Shown here piece after piece: positions 25,989-35,162 of a stretch of 64,000 nucleotides of DNA. How positions within the stretch are numbered: the stretch's first letter is position 1; every line of letters begins with the position of its first letter. A program made the translations under genes and the position numbers. The stretch is from Sphingosinicella sp041916975 (lineage in GTDB: Bacteria > Pseudomonadota > Alphaproteobacteria > Sphingomonadales > Sphingomonadaceae), in the NCBI RefSeq assembly GCF_041916975.1, contig NZ_JAYRYK010000001.1, forward strand, positions 1,674,001-1,738,000, written 5' to 3'. The notes under the pieces are model-generated. The model was not told the origin of the DNA, did no database searches, and saw only the letters and a program-made list of their open reading frames with translations.

Positions 25989-28361
25989 CTATTCGCGCAG
26001 TTCCCCGCCGACCGCACGCGCCGACGCGACGATCTTTCCGGCGATTGCGGAGAGCTCATCTTCGGTAAAGCTCCGCTCGTCGGGTTGCAGCGTCACGCGC
26101 ACGGCGAGCGAGCGCTTGCCCGGCTCGATACCCCCGCCTTCGAACAGATCGAACAGACGAACTGCCGCAATGCGCTTCGGCTCCGCCTTTTGCACCGCGC
26201 GGAGCAGCGCGTCCGCCGCGAGCGCCTTGTCGGCAACGAAGGCGAAATCGCGCGTCACGGCCTGTAGCGCAGGCGGCGAATAGGCGGCACGGCCGCGCTT
26301 GCCGCGAGGCGCGGGGATGGCATCGAGGAACACCTCGGCGACAGCGACGCGGCCTTGCAGATCGAATGCACGGGCAAGGCGCGGGTGAAGCTCGCCGAAC
26401 TCCGCAAGGATCGTCTTGGGGCCAAGGCCGAGCTTCGCGGAGCGACCCGGATGGTACCAGGCGCTCGCGCCCGTATAGGCCTGCACGCGATCAACCGGCG
26501 CGCCGGCGGCGGCGAGCAGCGCCAGCACCTCGGCCTTCGCGTCGAACACGTCGAAGCCCTTCGCCGCGCCCTCGCGCCAATCCTTTTCCTGCCGCGCACC
26601 GGAAAGCACGAGGCCGAGCGTCAGCCGCTCGCCCTCGCCGAGATAGCGGCGGCCAAGTTCAAACAGGCGGACCGAGGTCGCGCCGCGGTCGCTGTTACGC
26701 TGCGCGGCGGAGATGAGGCCGGGGAGCAGCGATGGCCGCATGACGGCGAGGTCGGCGGAGATCGGGTTTTCGAGGGCGAATATACCGCCGCCGAAGCTCT
26801 CGGCCTCCTGCGGCGCAATGAAGCTCCACGTCACCGCTTCGTCCAGGCCGCGCGCGGCGGCGGCGCGGCGGAGGGTGCGTTCGGTGAGCTGGGCGGGCGT
26901 GGCGGTGGGCTTCGCGACACCCTCGGCGCGCGGGAGCGGCGTGGAGGGGATGGCATCGAAGCCGGAGATGCGGACGACTTCCTCGACGATGTCGGCGGGG
27001 CCGTCCACGTCGCGGCGCCATGAGGGGGCGGTGACGCGCCATGTGTCGCCGGTCTCGACGGCGAAGCCGAGTGCGGCGAGGATTTCGGCCTGCTTCGCCG
27101 GGTCGACCGTGACGCCGGTGAGGCGCTCGGTGAGGTCGGGCGTGTAGTCGACCTGCGGCGCGACCTCGGGGGGCTCGCCGGCGCGGAGCTCGCGGCTGGG
27201 TGAGCCGCCGCAGAGATCGAGGACCATGCGGGTGGCGAGCTGGAGGCCGCCTTCGAGGAAGGCCGGGTCGACGCCGCGTTCGAAGCGGGCGCGGGCGTCG
27301 GAGGTGAGGCCGAGGGCGCGACCGGTACGACCGATACCAGGCGGGTCGAAGTATGCGCATTCGATGAGGATATCGGTCGTCTCGGTCTCGACGCCCGAAT
27401 GCTCGCCGCCCATGATGCCCGCGATGTCGTGGACCTCGCGCGCGTCGGCGATGACGGTCATCTCGGGGGTGAGCGCGTAGGTCTTGCCGTTGAGCGCGAC
27501 GACGCTCTCGCCTTCCGCCGCGCGGCGGGCGACGACGGCGCCGGAGAGCTTCGCGAGATCGTAGACATGCAGCGGCCGGCCGCGATCGAAGGTGATGAAG
27601 TTGGTGATGTCGACGAGCGCCGAGATCGGGCGCAGGCCGATCGCTGTGAGGCGGCGCTGCAGCCACGCGGGCGACGGGCCGTTCTTCACGCCGCGCACGA
27701 CGCGGCCGAAGAAGGCCGGGCAGCCTTCGGGATCTTCGGTGCGGATCTCGACGGGGCAGTCGTAGCCGCCTTCGACGCTTTCGACAGTGCCGGGCTTCAA
27801 GGTGCCGAGGCCAAGCGCGGCGAGATCGCGCGCGATGCCGCGCACGCCCATGCAATCCTGCCGGTTCGGCGTGACCGAGACCTCGATGACCGGATCGTCG
27901 AGGCCGAGCACCTCGGCGAAGGGCGTGCCGACAGCGGGTTCACCGGCAAGGTCGATGATGCCGGTGTGCGCGTCGGACAGTTCGAGCTCGCGCTCCGAAC
28001 ACATCATGCCGTGCGATTCGACGCCGCGGATCGCCGCGACCTTCAAGGTGACGTCGATGCCGGGCACATAAGTGCCGGGCGCGGCGAATACGCCGTACAG
28101 CCCTGCGCGCGCGTTGGGCGCGCCGCAGACGACCTGCAGCGGTTCACCCGCACCGGTATCGACCTTCAGGACCTGGAGCTTGTCCGCCTGCGGATGCGGC
28201 GCGGCCTCCAGCACCTTCGCGACGCGGAACGGCGCGAGACGGTCGGCGGGATTGTCGACGCCTTCGACCTCGAGCCCGACGCGGGTGAGGCCAAGCACGA
28301 TGTCTTCAAGCGAAGCGGCGGTGTCGAGGTGGTCCTTCAGCCACGAAAGCGTGAACTTCAT
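25989..28361 (-). CDS. pheT: Phenylalanyl-tRNA synthetase beta subunit
   Basis: A 790-residue subunit of the alpha2-beta2 enzyme. It has the opening MKFTLSWLKDHLDT, a tRNA-binding (EMAP-like) domain with HPQADKLQVLKVDTG and VVCGAPNARAG, the B3/4 editing domain, and a C-terminal anticodon-binding (FDX-ACB) domain ending in VRVTLQPDERSFTEDEL. ATG 28361 overlaps the pheS stop (ATGA). A longer frame extends upstream inside pheS but is not coding. Confidence 0.97.
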   Translation of the reverse strand: MKFTLSWLKDHLDTAASLEDIVLGLTRVGLEVEGVDNPADRLAPFRVAKVLEAAPHPQADKLQVLKVDTGAGEPLQVVCGAPNARAGLYGVFAAPGTYVPGIDVTLKVAAIRGVESHGMMCSERELELSDAHTGIIDLAGEPAVGTPFAEVLGLDDPVIEVSVTPNRQDCMGVRGIARDLAALGLGTLKPGTVESVEGGYDCPVEIRTEDPEGCPAFFGRVVRGVKNGPSPAWLQRRLTAIGLRPISALVDITNFITFDRGRPLHVYDLAKLSGAVVARRAAEGESVVALNGKTYALTPEMTVIADAREVHDIAGIMGGEHSGVETETTDILIECAYFDPPGIGRTGRALGLTSDARARFERGVDPAFLEGGLQLATRMVLDLCGGSPSRELRAGEPPEVAPQVDYTPDLTERLTGVTVDPAKQAEILAALGFAVETGDTWRVTAPSWRRDVDGPADIVEEVVRISGFDAIPSTPLPRAEGVAKPTATPAQLTERTLRRAAAARGLDEAVTWSFIAPQEAESFGGGIFALENPISADLAVMRPSLLPGLISAAQRNSDRGATSVRLFELGRRYLGEGERLTLGLVLSGARQEKDWREGAAKGFDVFDAKAEVLALLAAAGAPVDRVQAYTGASAWYHPGRSAKLGLGPKTILAEFGELHPRLARAFDLQGRVAVAEVFLDAIPAPRGKRGRAAYSPPALQAVTRDFAFVADKALAADALLRAVQKAEPKRIAAVRLFDLFEGGGIEPGKRSLAVRVTLQPDERSFTEDELSAIAGKIVASARAVGGELRE

Positions 28362-29443
28362 GCGCCGACTCCTCCCGAAAGCGTGGGTACGGCGAGCGGC
28401 GAGAAACCGTAGTGCTTGAGCCAGCGCACATCGCCATCGAAGAAGGCGCGAAGGTCGGTCATGCCGTACTTGAGCATCGCCAGACGATCGATGCCCGCAC
28501 CGAAGGCGAAGCCCTGCCACTCGGCGGGATCGAGACCGCAGGCCGCGATGACGCGCGGATGCACCATGCCCGAGCCGAGGATTTCGAGCCACGACGCTTC
28601 GCCGCCGATCTTGAGCGTGCCGCCCTCCCACGAGCAGCCGACATCGACCTCGGCCGACGGTTCGGTGAAGGGGAAGTAGCTGGGGCGGAAACGCAGCGTC
28701 ACGTCATCGACCTCGAAGAAGGCCTTGATGAATGTTTCCAGCGTCCACTTGAGGTGCCCCATGTGGATGTTGCGGTCGATCACCAGCCCTTCGAGCTGAT
28801 GGAACATCGGCGTGTGCGTGGCGTCCGAATCCGAACGATAGACGCGGCCCGGCGCGATGATGCGGATCGGCGGCTGCTCGCTCACCATCGTGCGGATCTG
28901 CACGGGCGAGGTGTGCGTGCGCAGCAGGAAGCGGCGGCCTTCCTTCGCGAGCTGTTCGGGAAAGTAGAAGGTGTCGTGCATCGCGCGCGCCGGGTGCGAT
29001 TCCGGAATGTTGAGCGCGGTGAAATTGTGCCAGTCGTCCTCGATCTCCGGGCCGGTCGCGACGGCGAAGCCGAGATCGGCGAAGATTTCGGCAAGTTCGT
29101 CCATCACCTGCGACACCGGGTGGACGGTGCCGAGCCGCGCGGGTTCGACCGGAAGCGTGACGTCCACGGCCTCTGCCGCGAGCTTCGTATCGAGTTCGGC
29201 CGCTTCAAGCGCTTCCTTGCGCGCCGAGAGCGCACCCGACACCGCTTCGCGCAGCACGTTCAATGCCGCACCCGCGACTTTCCGTGCCTCGGGGTCCATG
29301 CCGCCCAGCGCCTTCAGCTGCTGCGTGATCGCCCCCGATTTGCCGAGCGCGGCGACGCGCAGCGCCTCGACAGCGGCAGCATCAGGCGCAGCGGAAATCT
29401 TGGCGAGCCATTCGCCCTGCTCTGCGGAAAGGTCGGACATCAT
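28358..29443 (-). CDS. pheS: Phenylalanyl-tRNA synthetase alpha subunit
   Basis: A 361-residue class II synthetase catalytic subunit: N-terminal coiled coil (about 1-90), then motif 2 (LLRTHTSPVQIRTM, then RIIAPGRVYRSDSDATHTPMFHQ) and motif 3 (FGAGIDRLAML). It charges tRNA-Phe. Translation is coupled with pheT. A hairpin-plus-T-run lies between rplT and pheS, so expression may depend on read-through from the rpmI-rplT transcript. Confidence 0.97.
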   Translation of the reverse strand: MMSDLSAEQGEWLAKISAAPDAAAVEALRVAALGKSGAITQQLKALGGMDPEARKVAGAALNVLREAVSGALSARKEALEAAELDTKLAAEAVDVTLPVEPARLGTVHPVSQVMDELAEIFADLGFAVATGPEIEDDWHNFTALNIPESHPARAMHDTFYFPEQLAKEGRRFLLRTHTSPVQIRTMVSEQPPIRIIAPGRVYRSDSDATHTPMFHQLEGLVIDRNIHMGHLKWTLETFIKAFFEVDDVTLRFRPSYFPFTEPSAEVDVGCSWEGGTLKIGGEASWLEILGSGMVHPRVIAACGLDPAEWQGFAFGAGIDRLAMLKYGMTDLRAFFDGDVRWLKHYGFSPLAVPTLSGGVGA

Positions 29444-29466
29444 TGAACCCCGGTTACATAAAGAAA

Positions 29467-29502
29467 AAGGCGCGGCCGCTGCCGTGAGCAGCGCCGCGCC
29501 TT
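29467..29502 (-). terminator. Terminator or attenuator between rplT and pheS
   Basis: Minus-strand hairpin with arms of 15-16 bases (29488-29502 and 29467-29482, one bulged base) around a five-base loop, followed by TTTTTCTTT. It begins about 22 bp after the rplT stop and leaves only about 20 bp before the pheS ATG, too little for a separate promoter. So pheST must be read through it, making it a partial terminator or attenuator. Confidence 0.75.
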
Positions 29503-29524
29503 CCCATTGCTTTGGTTCGCGTTT

Positions 29525-29890
29525 TTACGCGGCCTTCGCGAGCGCAGCTTCTGCCTGCTTGACGATGACCTTAAACGCTTCGCCCTCGTGGACGGCGAGA
29601 TCGGCGAGCACCTTGCGGTCCAGCTCGACGCCGGCCAGCTTCAGGCCGTGCATGAACCGGCCGTAGGTGAGACCTTCTTCGCGGACAGCGGCATTGATGC
29701 GCTGAATCCAGAGTGCGCGGAAATTCCGCTTCTTCACCTTCCGGTCGCGATACGCGTACTGGCCGGCCTTCTCGACCGCCTGACGCGCGATGCGGATGGT
29801 GTTCTTCCGGCGGCCGTAGTAGCCCTTGGCTGCCTTCAGGATCTTCTTGTGCTTGGCGTGCGTGGTTACGCCGCGTTTGACACGTGCCAT
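29525..29890 (-). CDS. rplT: 50S ribosomal protein L20
   Basis: A 121-residue ribosomal protein with the family opening MARVKRGVTTHAKHKKILK, AAKGYYGRRKNTIRIARQAV and ALWIQRINAAVREEGLTYG. It binds 23S rRNA early in 50S assembly. It follows rpmI by 11 bp on the same transcript. Confidence 0.98.
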   Translation of the reverse strand: MARVKRGVTTHAKHKKILKAAKGYYGRRKNTIRIARQAVEKAGQYAYRDRKVKKRNFRALWIQRINAAVREEGLTYGRFMHGLKLAGVELDRKVLADLAVHEGEAFKVIVKQAEAALAKAA

Positions 29891-29901
29891 GGACTATCCT
29901 C

Positions 29902-30108
29902 CTATTTCAGGCCGTAAGGCGCCCACTGCTTCAAGACCTTCTTGGTCTCGCAGTCGGCCAGCACGTCGGTGCCGCGGTTTTGGCGGATGTACTTGGAATT
30001 ATGGCTGATCAAACGGTGGCGCTTGCCAGCGACGCCGTGCTTGAGCTTGCCAGTCGCGGTGATTTTCAACCGCTTCTTGACGCCGCTCTTCGTCTTGAGC
30101 TTGGGCAT
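29902..30108 (-). CDS. rpmI: 50S ribosomal protein L35
   Basis: A 68-residue basic ribosomal protein: MPKLKTKSGVKKRLKITATG, then KRHRLISHNSKYIRQNRGT. AAGGAG precedes ATG 30108. In many bacteria infC comes first in this operon; here the upstream neighbour is a divergent lysE gene, so rpmI is the first gene of rpmI-rplT-pheS-pheT. Confidence 0.97.
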   Translation of the reverse strand: MPKLKTKSGVKKRLKITATGKLKHGVAGKRHRLISHNSKYIRQNRGTDVLADCETKKVLKQWAPYGLK

Positions 30109-30132
30109 TTCCGTCTCCTTGAAACGCTATAA

Positions 30133-30213
30133 GACCGCCTCGGCAGCCCACACTGGCCGGGCGGTCACGTTTTTCGAAGCGCGCGCTATAGCTGGCCGAA
30201 GCGTGGAGAGCAA
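30133..30213 (-). promoter_or_regulatory. Promoter and structured leader of rpmI-rplT
   Basis: Minus-strand -35 TTGCTC (30213-30208), 17-base spacer and -10 TATAGC (30190-30185). Shortly after the predicted start comes a 7-bp perfect stem GACCGCC/GGCGGTC (30166-30160 and 30139-30133) enclosing 20 bases, just ahead of the rpmI ribosome-binding site. L20 feeds back on this operon's leader in other bacteria, so a regulatory role is plausible but inferred. Confidence 0.5.
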
Positions 30214-30273
30214 GCCCGGCAGCGCACGGGAGCAGCGCTGTACGCGACTCATCACCTGTTCTAGAAGCCGGAT

Positions 30274-30897
30274 ATGACCATCACCCAGTCCCTGATCGCC
30301 TTCACCGCCGCCGCGACCGTGCTGACGCTGACGCCCGGCGTCGATACGGCGATGGTGCTGCGGAGTGCCACGACCGGCCCGCGCAGCGCGGCGTTCGCAG
30401 CGCTCGGCATCGGGCTTGGCTGCCTGATCTGGGGCGGAGCAGTGTCACTTGGCCTCGGCGCGTTGCTTGCGGCCTCGGAAACGGCCTTCACGATCGTGAA
30501 ATGGGCGGGCGCGGCCTATCTTCTTTATCTCGGCGTCGGTCTGCTCCTGAAACCGCGCACGGCGCTCGCCACGGGCAGCGCCGCGACCGGCGGCAGCGCG
30601 CGCGAGGCGTTCACGCGGGGGCTCGTCACCAATCTGCTCAACCCGAAGATCGGGGTGTTCTACATCACCTTCCTGCCGCAGTTCATCCCGACCGGGGTCG
30701 ATCCCGCGGGGTTTTCCTTCCTTCTTGCAGGCGTGCACGTCGTGCTCGGCACCTTGTGGTTCGCCGTGCTGATCGCCGCGACGGTGCCGCTCGGCCGGTT
30801 CCTTGCGCGGCCCCGCGTGGTGAAGACGATGGACCGGCTGACCGGCGGCGTCTTCATCGCGTTCGGGCTGAAACTGGCGCTTTCCCGGCAGGGCTGA
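30274..30897 (+). CDS. LysE/RhtB family amino-acid exporter
   Basis: A 207-residue inner-membrane protein with about six hydrophobic helices. Family markers are LTPGVDTAMVLRSATTGPR in the first helix and FTRGLVTNLLNPKIGVFYITFLPQF in the middle. It should export an amino acid or derivative; the substrate cannot be read from sequence. It is divergent from rpmI and converges on the ogt gene. Confidence 0.9.
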   Translation: MTITQSLIAFTAAATVLTLTPGVDTAMVLRSATTGPRSAAFAALGIGLGCLIWGGAVSLGLGALLAASETAFTIVKWAGAAYLLYLGVGLLLKPRTALATGSAATGGSAREAFTRGLVTNLLNPKIGVFYITFLPQFIPTGVDPAGFSFLLAGVHVVLGTLWFAVLIAATVPLGRFLARPRVVKTMDRLTGGVFIAFGLKLALSRQG

Positions 30898-30904
30898 ACC
30901 TGAA

Positions 30905-31462
30905 CTAGCCGAAAAGCCCGGGCTGAACCGCGGCGACCGGCGCGCGCTCGTGCGCGAGCAGCCAGCGCTTGCGTTCGATGCCGCCGCCGAAGCCGGTGAG
31001 CGAACCGTCCGCGCCGATCACGCGGTGGCAGGGCACGATGATCGCCACAGGATTCGCGCCGTTCGCCGCGCCGACGGCGCGCACGGCCGCGGGTCGGCCG
31101 ATGGCGGCCGCCTGCTCGGCATAGGTGCGCGTTTCACCGTGCGGGATGCGCCGGAGTGCCGCCCACGCCTCCTTCTGGAAGGCCGTGCCGCCGGGATCGA
31201 CCTCGACCGCCGCCGTCGCCGCGAAATCGCCTTCGAAGTAAGCGGCAAGCGCGCGGGATACGTGCGCAGGGGCCGCTTCCTGCATTTCAAGCACCGTATC
31301 CGGCCCCTGATAGCGGGCGAGCAGCGTCTGGAAGCGATCGTCCTTATCCGCCCATTCGAGCGCCCGCACGCGGCCGTCCGTGCCCCAGACGCAGAGCATC
31401 TCGCCAGTCGGCGTGTCGATTCGTGCGGCGGCAAGACCATGTTTCGGGGAACGCTCGATCAT
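30905..31462 (-). CDS. ogt: Methylated-DNA-[protein]-cysteine S-methyltransferase
   Basis: A 185-residue DNA repair protein that moves alkyl groups from O6-alkylguanine to its own Cys. The active site is IIVPCHRVIGADGSLTGFGGG (PCHRV). TRTYAEQAAAIGRPAAVRAVG holds the DNA-binding helix-turn-helix and Arg finger. No AdaA domain is fused. It could be named ogt or ada-C; I use ogt for the stand-alone form. Confidence 0.93.
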   Translation of the reverse strand: MIERSPKHGLAAARIDTPTGEMLCVWGTDGRVRALEWADKDDRFQTLLARYQGPDTVLEMQEAAPAHVSRALAAYFEGDFAATAAVEVDPGGTAFQKEAWAALRRIPHGETRTYAEQAAAIGRPAAVRAVGAANGANPVAIIVPCHRVIGADGSLTGFGGGIERKRWLLAHERAPVAAVQPGLFG

Positions 31463-31482
31463 CGCCGCACGTTAGTCCTCTC

Positions 31483-33531
31483 ATGCAGACGCCGTCCATC
31501 CGCGAATGGAGCCGGGAATTGGGCCAGTCCGGCCGAGACACATGGGATCGGTTTCCGAACCCTGTGAAGCTCGCGCTGAAAGCCGTGCTGTGGGTGATCG
31601 GCATCCTGTTCCTGGTGTGGCTGATCCTGTTCATCACCAAGGGGCGCTTTCTCGAACGCCCCTTCGAGCGGATCGCCACCAGCATCGTGGGCCGCGAGGT
31701 GAGCGTCGGCGGTGATTTCCAGCTGTATTCGAACCCGCACATCAAGTTCCGCGCCGAAAGGCTCGTCGTCGCCAATCCTGATTGGGCGGAAGGCGAACGC
31801 TTCGTCGATTCGAAGCTCATCGACCTCAGGATCGACATCCTGCGGCTGATCTTCGGCAAGGTGCTGTTCCGGCAGGCGACGCTGGAGGACACGCATTTCG
31901 CGCTGGAATGGGACAAGGCAGGCGAGCGCAACAGTTGGACCTTCGGCGACACGCGCGGCGAGCCCTTCCGACTTCCCGAGATTCGGCGCGCGGCGATCAC
32001 CGGCACCACGCTCGCCTACCGCGACCCGCCGCGGCGGCTGTTTGCCGACCTCGCCTTCGCGCCGATCGCCGCGCGATCGAGCCGGTTCGGCAACGCGATC
32101 GGCTTCAAGGGCGGCGGCACCTCCATGGGGGAGGCGTTCCGCGTAACGGGTCGCCTCGAAAGTCCCGACGCGACGGCCGCGGGCGGGCGCAACGACCTCG
32201 CGCTCCGCATCGAGGTCGGCGACAGCCATATCGACGCGGCGGGCACACTGCCGGGTGCGACCGAGCTGGACGGTGCGGTGCTGAGCGTCCGCGCGCAGGG
32301 CGGCAACCTCGCCACGCCCTTCCTGCTGCTCGGCGTCGCCGTGCCGGAAACGCGGGCATTCGACCTCGGCGGCGAGCTGCGGCCGGTGGGGAACGAATGG
32401 CGCATGACCAAGATCGCAGGGACGTTCGGCGACAGCGACCTTTCGGGCAGCATGACCGTGCGCACCGGCGGCGAACGGCTGTTCATCGCGGCGGACCTCG
32501 CGAGCCGCGCGCTCGACATCCTCGACGCTGGCCCGTGGATCGGCATTCCGCCCGAGCGGCTCGATAACATGGGCGGCAAGGGCGCGATCACGACCGAGGG
32601 CGGGCGTCCGCGCGTGCTGCCGAATGCGCCATTGAATGCCGAGGGGCTGAGCCGTCTCGACGCGCGCATAGCCTATCGCGCCGCGAACGTGCGGACGGGT
32701 ACGATCCCGCTGCAGAACCTTCAGCTCACGCTCGGGCTCGACAACCGGCTGCTGACCCTGAAGCCCGTGCGGTTCGATTTCGCAGGCGGCACGCTGACCG
32801 GGAATATCGACCTCAACGCCCGCCGCTCGCCGGTGGTCACGCGCTATGATTTGGACCTCAGCCCCGTACGGATCGCAGACCTGCTGCGCGGCTTCGACAT
32901 CGAGAGCACGGGCACGAAGGGCGTTCTGAAAGGCCGGCTGGATCTTACCGGATACGGCAACGATGTGCGCGAATCGCTCGGCTCGGCGAACGGGCGCATC
33001 GCCGTGATCCTGCCGCAGGGCGATTTCTGGCTTCGCAACGCCGAGCTTCTGGAGCTCGACATCGGCGACTTCGTGGAAGCCGCGCTCGGCGACAAGCTGA
33101 AGGAACCCGCGCGCATCCGGTGCGGTCTGATCGCCTTTACCGTGAAGAACGGCGTGGCGCGCGCCGACCCCATCTTCATCGATACGCGCAAGAACGTGAT
33201 CCGGGGCGGCGGGCGCATCAGCTTCAAGGATGAAAGCCTCGATCTCGCGGTGGAGGCGGACGCCAAGAACCCCAGCCTGTTCTCCGGCCAGTCGCCGATC
33301 GGCGTAGGCGGCTGGTTTGCCGCGCCGACGGTCAACCCGATCTCGGGCGAACTCGTGGGGCGCGCCGCTGCGGGCGGCGTGCTCGGCGCGCTCATTTCGC
33401 CGCTTGCCGCACTGGTGGCGTTCATCGACCTCGGCGACGAGGAGGACACGAACTGCGCGCCTGTGCTGGCGGGGGCAAGTGGCGCGGCTGTTCGGGCAGC
33501 GGACAAGGCCGCCGAAAAGAAGAAGGGTTAG
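31483..33531 (+). CDS. AsmA family protein
   Basis: A 682-residue inner-membrane-anchored, mostly periplasmic protein. One membrane helix (about 33-53, LKAVLWVIGILFLVWLILFI) is followed by the AsmA N-terminal repeat (FERIATSIVGREVSVGGDFQ) and a long beta-rich body ending in the AsmA_2-type domain (GRIAVILPQGDFWLRNAELLE). AsmA-like proteins are thought to carry lipids between the two membranes. The stop overlaps the stop of the converging hisN gene by four bases. Confidence 0.88.
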   Translation: MQTPSIREWSRELGQSGRDTWDRFPNPVKLALKAVLWVIGILFLVWLILFITKGRFLERPFERIATSIVGREVSVGGDFQLYSNPHIKFRAERLVVANPDWAEGERFVDSKLIDLRIDILRLIFGKVLFRQATLEDTHFALEWDKAGERNSWTFGDTRGEPFRLPEIRRAAITGTTLAYRDPPRRLFADLAFAPIAARSSRFGNAIGFKGGGTSMGEAFRVTGRLESPDATAAGGRNDLALRIEVGDSHIDAAGTLPGATELDGAVLSVRAQGGNLATPFLLLGVAVPETRAFDLGGELRPVGNEWRMTKIAGTFGDSDLSGSMTVRTGGERLFIAADLASRALDILDAGPWIGIPPERLDNMGGKGAITTEGGRPRVLPNAPLNAEGLSRLDARIAYRAANVRTGTIPLQNLQLTLGLDNRLLTLKPVRFDFAGGTLTGNIDLNARRSPVVTRYDLDLSPVRIADLLRGFDIESTGTKGVLKGRLDLTGYGNDVRESLGSANGRIAVILPQGDFWLRNAELLELDIGDFVEAALGDKLKEPARIRCGLIAFTVKNGVARADPIFIDTRKNVIRGGGRISFKDESLDLAVEADAKNPSLFSGQSPIGVGGWFAAPTVNPISGELVGRAAAGGVLGALISPLAALVAFIDLGDEEDTNCAPVLAGASGAAVRAADKAAEKKKG

Positions 33532-34298
33532 CCGAGAAGGCGGCGCGAGACTTCGGGGAGCAGCGATGCGTCGCCGAGCGCGATGACGCTGCCGTTGCTG
33601 TCGCCCGTGAGCGCCCGGCCTTCCCAGTCCGTCATCGAGCCGCCCGCACCGATGACAATGGGCGCGAGCGCGGCGAAATCGTGGAGCTTGAGGTTCGCCT
33701 CGACGACGATGTCGATGTGGCCCGCCGCAACGAGGCCGTAGTTGTAGCAATCGCCGCCGTAGACGAGTTGGCCCGCCGCCGCGGCGAGCGCCTCGAAGCG
33801 GGCGCGTTCGGGCGTGTGGAAATACTGCGGGCCGGTGGAGGCGATAAGCGCCATCGACAGCGCGGGGCAGCGGCGCGTGGTGATCGCGGCGCCGTTCAGC
33901 GTGGTTGCCTCGCCCTCTACGCCAGCCCAGCGGTCCCGCCCGATCGGCTGATCGATGATGCCGAGGACGGGGCTGCCTTCTTCGAGGAGCGCGACCAGCG
34001 TGCCGAAGATCGGCCGCCCGGCGATGAAGCTGCGCGTGCCGTCGATGGGATCGAGCACCCAGACGCGGGAGGCGCCGGGATTGGAGATGCCGAACTCCTC
34101 GCCGACGATGCCGTCCGTGGGACGCTCGGCCTCGATGAGCGCGCGCATCGCGGTTTCCGCGGCGCGGTCCGCAACCGTGACGGGCGAGGCGTCGCCCTTC
34201 GTCTCGACCTCGACGCGGGCGCGGAACCACGGCCGGATCGCTTCGCCCGCGGCATCGGCGAGCCGGTGCGCGAAGGCGAGATCGTCGGCGCGGCTCAT
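33528..34298 (-). CDS. hisN: Histidinol-phosphatase, inositol monophosphatase family
   Basis: A 256-residue Mg-dependent phosphatase. Metal motifs are GEEFGISN (first Glu), WVLDPIDGTRSFIAG (DPIDGT) and GAGGSMTDWEGR (third metal Asp). In alphaproteobacteria lacking HisB-N, this type dephosphorylates histidinol phosphate; inositol-monophosphatase or CysQ activity cannot be ruled out by eye. The neighbourhood has no other his genes. Confidence 0.85.
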   Translation of the reverse strand: MSRADDLAFAHRLADAAGEAIRPWFRARVEVETKGDASPVTVADRAAETAMRALIEAERPTDGIVGEEFGISNPGASRVWVLDPIDGTRSFIAGRPIFGTLVALLEEGSPVLGIIDQPIGRDRWAGVEGEATTLNGAAITTRRCPALSMALIASTGPQYFHTPERARFEALAAAAGQLVYGGDCYNYGLVAAGHIDIVVEANLKLHDFAALAPIVIGAGGSMTDWEGRALTGDSNGSVIALGDASLLPEVSRRLLG

Positions 34299-34376
34299 GG
34301 CGTGCCCCGCAATGGTTCGACTTTCCTTGCCGGCGCCACGTCGCTAGCGTGCGCGAAATTGTTCAGGGAATCATGC

Positions 34377-34985
34377 ATGAAGCTCTACATGTCCTACACC
34401 TCGCCCTATGCGCGCAAGGTGCGCGTGTTCGTTCGCGAGCTCGATCTCGAGGACGCTGTCGACGAGGTGCCGGTGGATCCGCTCGCGGACCCCGACGAGC
34501 TCGTTTCCGTGAACCCGGTTTCCAAGGTCCCCGCGCTCATCACCGACGACGGCACGGCGGTGCACGACAGCCGCGTTATCCTCGCCTATCTCGCGAGCCT
34601 GAAGGACGCCGGCGACCTTTATCCCGCCGCCGGCGATGCCAAGCGCTGGGCGGCGATGACGCTCGCCGCGCACATCGACGCGATCCTCGACGCCGCCGTC
34701 GCGTGGCGCATGGAAACGCAGCGGCAGCCGGGCGAGCGGTCGATCTACTGGCAGGGCCGCTGGCGCGGGAAGATCGAGCGCGCGCTCGATGCCCTCCCCG
34801 CCATGCTGGACGCGGCGCCCGCCTATCGCCGCTATGCCGAGATGCTCTCGGTGATCGCGCTCGAATACATCGATTTCCGGCATCCGACGCTCGACTGGAA
34901 GCGCACGCGACCCGAGCTCACGAAGCTGCACGACGAATGGGCCTCGCGCTCTTCGATGGTGGAAACGCAGTTCCCGACCGCCTGA
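34377..34985 (+). CDS. Glutathione S-transferase family protein
   Basis: A 202-residue GST-like protein: thioredoxin fold with MSYTSPYARKVRVFVRELDL (Ser-Pro-Tyr at the active site), NPVSKVPALITDDG (cis-Pro) and HDSRVILAYL, then a helical domain. The substrate is unknown. ATG 34377 is used (ribosome-binding CAGGGA at 34365-34370); an overlapping ATG at 34373 is out of frame. Confidence 0.88.
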   Translation: MKLYMSYTSPYARKVRVFVRELDLEDAVDEVPVDPLADPDELVSVNPVSKVPALITDDGTAVHDSRVILAYLASLKDAGDLYPAAGDAKRWAAMTLAAHIDAILDAAVAWRMETQRQPGERSIYWQGRWRGKIERALDALPAMLDAAPAYRRYAEMLSVIALEYIDFRHPTLDWKRTRPELTKLHDEWASRSSMVETQFPTA

Positions 34986-35085
34986 ACGCTGGCATCGTTC
35001 TGGTGCCGGTATAATTTACATTCCGAAAGCGGATTGCCGAACGCGGGAACGGGAGTCATTCGGATTCCCGTCGATTCTGCTCAAC

Positions 35086-35101
35086 TGGCACAGGCGTTGC
35101 T
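35086..35101 (+). promoter_or_regulatory. Sigma-54 promoter of the second PEP-CTERM gene
   Basis: TGGCACAGGCGTTGCT is a full match to the sigma-54 -24/-12 consensus, with exact GG-N10-GC spacing (GG 35087-35088, GC 35099-35100). Transcription would start near 35112, 51 bp before ATG 35163. An inverted repeat ACGGGA-N11-TCCCGT lies upstream at 35049-35071 and might be part of an activator site. The block CAACTGGCAC is identical in the promoter at 13952-13966. Confidence 0.82.
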
Positions 35102-35162
35102 TCATCTTCCCGCAATGGGGGGCGCAAAAACGTGAAAAGCGCCCGGACAGTTGGAGGATGAC

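Noticed and set aside
31459..34230. A 923-codon minus-strand frame over asmA and hisN
   Set aside because: It crosses two well-supported genes on both strands and has no motif of its own.
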